In this document: positions 7,987-8,286 of the stretch, piece after piece
How positions within the stretch are numbered: the stretch's first letter is position 1
Layout of the letters: the number at the start of each line of letters is the position of its first letter
Origin: an uncultured Flavobacteriales bacterium
Lineage (GTDB): Bacteria > Bacteroidota > Bacteroidia > Flavobacteriales > Crocinitomicaceae
DNA: 8,286 bases
Direction of reading: 5' to 3'
Assembly: GCA_946886545.1 (NCBI GenBank)
Contig: CAMPIU010000117.1
Location: forward strand, 1 to 8,286
The notes under the pieces: model-generated
Told to the model about the DNA's origin: nothing
What the model saw: only the letters and a program-made list of their open reading frames with translations
Databases searched by the model: none
Position numbers and translations under genes: made by a program

Positions 7987-8044
7987 GCTTATGCTGAAGC
8001 TTGTGCCATCGCTGAAGCTAAGGCGGCATGCGATCAGCATAGGC
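7987..8044. repeat. Imperfect 58-nt palindrome, candidate dispersed intergenic repeat
   Basis: The outer arms GCTTATGCTGA (7987-7997) and TCAGCATAGGC (8034-8044) pair over 11 positions with one T-G wobble. The interior offers competing short pairings: TCGC (8009-8012) with GCGA (8030-8033), TGCC (8004-8007) with GGCA (8025-8028), and AGCTT (7998-8002) with AAGCT (8015-8019). A 9-nt direct repeat GCTGAAGCT occurs at 7993-8001 and 8011-8019, period 18. The element is more GC-rich than the flanks and starts 44 nt past the sirtuin stop. No T-tract follows on either strand, so it is not a standard terminator. It could be a REP/MITE-like repeat or a structured RNA 3' end; copy number elsewhere cannot be judged here. 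Confidence 0.5.
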
Positions 8045-8102
8045 GAAGGATCATATTTATCTGTTTATTACAAGTGTTCTTCTCGTTCCAATCGAAAATA
8101 AA

Positions 8103-8127
8103 AAAAGGCCTCCGATGGAAGCCTTTT
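8103..8127 (-). terminator. Hairpin terminator, probably bidirectional, stronger for the leftward T9SS gene
   Basis: AAAAGGC (8103-8109) pairs with GCCTTTT (8121-8127), then after one C/A mismatch TCC (8111-8113) pairs with GGA (8117-8119) around a GAT loop. Read leftward, the stem runs into TTTTTTTATTTT, a strong U-tract, 18 nt past the stop of the gene ending at 8146. Read rightward, GCCTTTTGAATATTTT gives a weaker one, which could also end transcripts from the sirtuin gene about 160 nt upstream. Confidence 0.8.
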
Positions 8128-8145
8128 GAATATTTTAAAGTAAGC

Positions 8146-8286
8146 TTAGTGCTTTATAACAAGTCTTCGTGTTTGAATAGCTGTTCCTTTTTCAAGAACT
8201 GTCACTATGTAAACTCCGTTTTTAAAATCACTTACATCTACTTTCTTAGAAGTTCCGCTAACAGATTCGTTGTAAACTACTTTACC
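8146..8286 (-). CDS. C-terminal end of a T9SS type A sorting-domain protein (gene begins beyond right edge)
   Basis: An open minus-strand frame enters from the right edge and ends at the TAA at 8148-8146, giving 46 residues. They begin GKVVYNESVSG and continue VDVSDFKNGVYIVTV, then TRRLVIKH at the terminus. The pattern (a G-[KR]-x-[VL] strand, a Val-Asp-hydrophobic turn, the conserved L/F-x-x-G-x-Y-x-V-x-V strand, then a basic strand ending in VIK-H) is that of the end of the T9SS type A C-terminal sorting domain. The protein should therefore be exported through the periplasm and out via the T9SS channel. Its catalytic or binding part lies outside the window, so no specific function can be given. 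A terminator follows directly. Confidence 0.85.
   Translation of the reverse strand, partial: GKVVYNESVSGTSKKVDVSDFKNGVYIVTVLEKGTAIQTRRLVIKH

Noticed and set aside
7987..8044. tRNA or tRNA-like gene, suggested by the multi-stem folding potential.
   Set aside because: No T-loop GTTCRANNC sequence, no plausible anticodon arm and the wrong stem lengths for a cloverleaf.
7991..8101. A 36-codon plus-strand ORF (ATG at 7991, TAA at 8099-8101) across the palindrome, and a second open plus frame rich in Ala/Glu codons over the same stretch.
   Set aside because: No ribosome-binding context, the frames arise from the inverted and direct repeats, and the downstream part is ordinary AT-rich spacer. It would become interesting only if the peptide were conserved in relatives.
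1..8286. A novel defence system, phage-derived island or biosynthetic cluster.
   Set aside because: All complete genes belong to recognisable core or secretion families; no integrase, transposase, toxin-antitoxin pair, retron, CRISPR array or cluster of unknown genes is present.

Overview
The window looks like chromosomal DNA of a member of the Bacteroidota, most likely Flavobacteriales (a Fluviicola/Crocinitomicaceae-like bacterium is a reasonable guess, not proven). The evidence is the type IX secretion (T9SS) pore gene sprA, two proteins ending in T9SS type A sorting domains, an Omp28-type secreted protein, a Bacteroidota-style promoter (TTG / TAnnTTTG), and A-rich translation starts without Shine-Dalgarno sequences. 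I found no IS element, phage gene, CRISPR array, tRNA or rRNA. Most of the window is ordinary core-genome content.

Layout. Positions 1-5205 are a compact minus-strand block, read from right to left: maeB (malic enzyme with a phosphotransacetylase-like tail), ruvA (Holliday-junction protein, 13 nt downstream) and sprA (T9SS translocon, 40 nt downstream, running off the left edge with 769 codons visible). No terminator separates them, so they are probably co-transcribed. Upstream of maeB, a very GC-rich hairpin (5280-5309) terminates the next minus-strand gene. That gene (5332-7122) encodes a secreted Omp28-family protein with a thioredoxin-like CxxC motif and a T9SS tail, and it has a clear promoter at 7146-7177. 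Reading the other way, 7247-7942 encodes a class III-type sirtuin deacylase that lacks the zinc-binding cysteines.

The 203-nt gap 7943-8145 holds an imperfect 58-nt palindrome (7987-8044) that looks like a dispersed intergenic repeat, then a hairpin terminator (8103-8127) with its better U-tract on the minus strand. The last 141 bases are the C-terminal end of another T9SS cargo protein, which begins beyond the right edge.

How the genes relate. SprA is the outer-membrane channel through which proteins with a C-terminal sorting domain leave the periplasm, and the two flanking minus-strand genes encode such cargo. The link is functional rather than an operon, because terminators and promoters separate the cargo genes from sprA. 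maeB and ruvA are housekeeping genes whose linkage to sprA I recall from other flavobacteria. The sirtuin has no evident functional partner here. The most useful items for follow-up are the palindrome, the zinc-site loss in the sirtuin, the altered active-site residues in the phosphotransacetylase-like half of MaeB, and the unresolved start codon of sprA.
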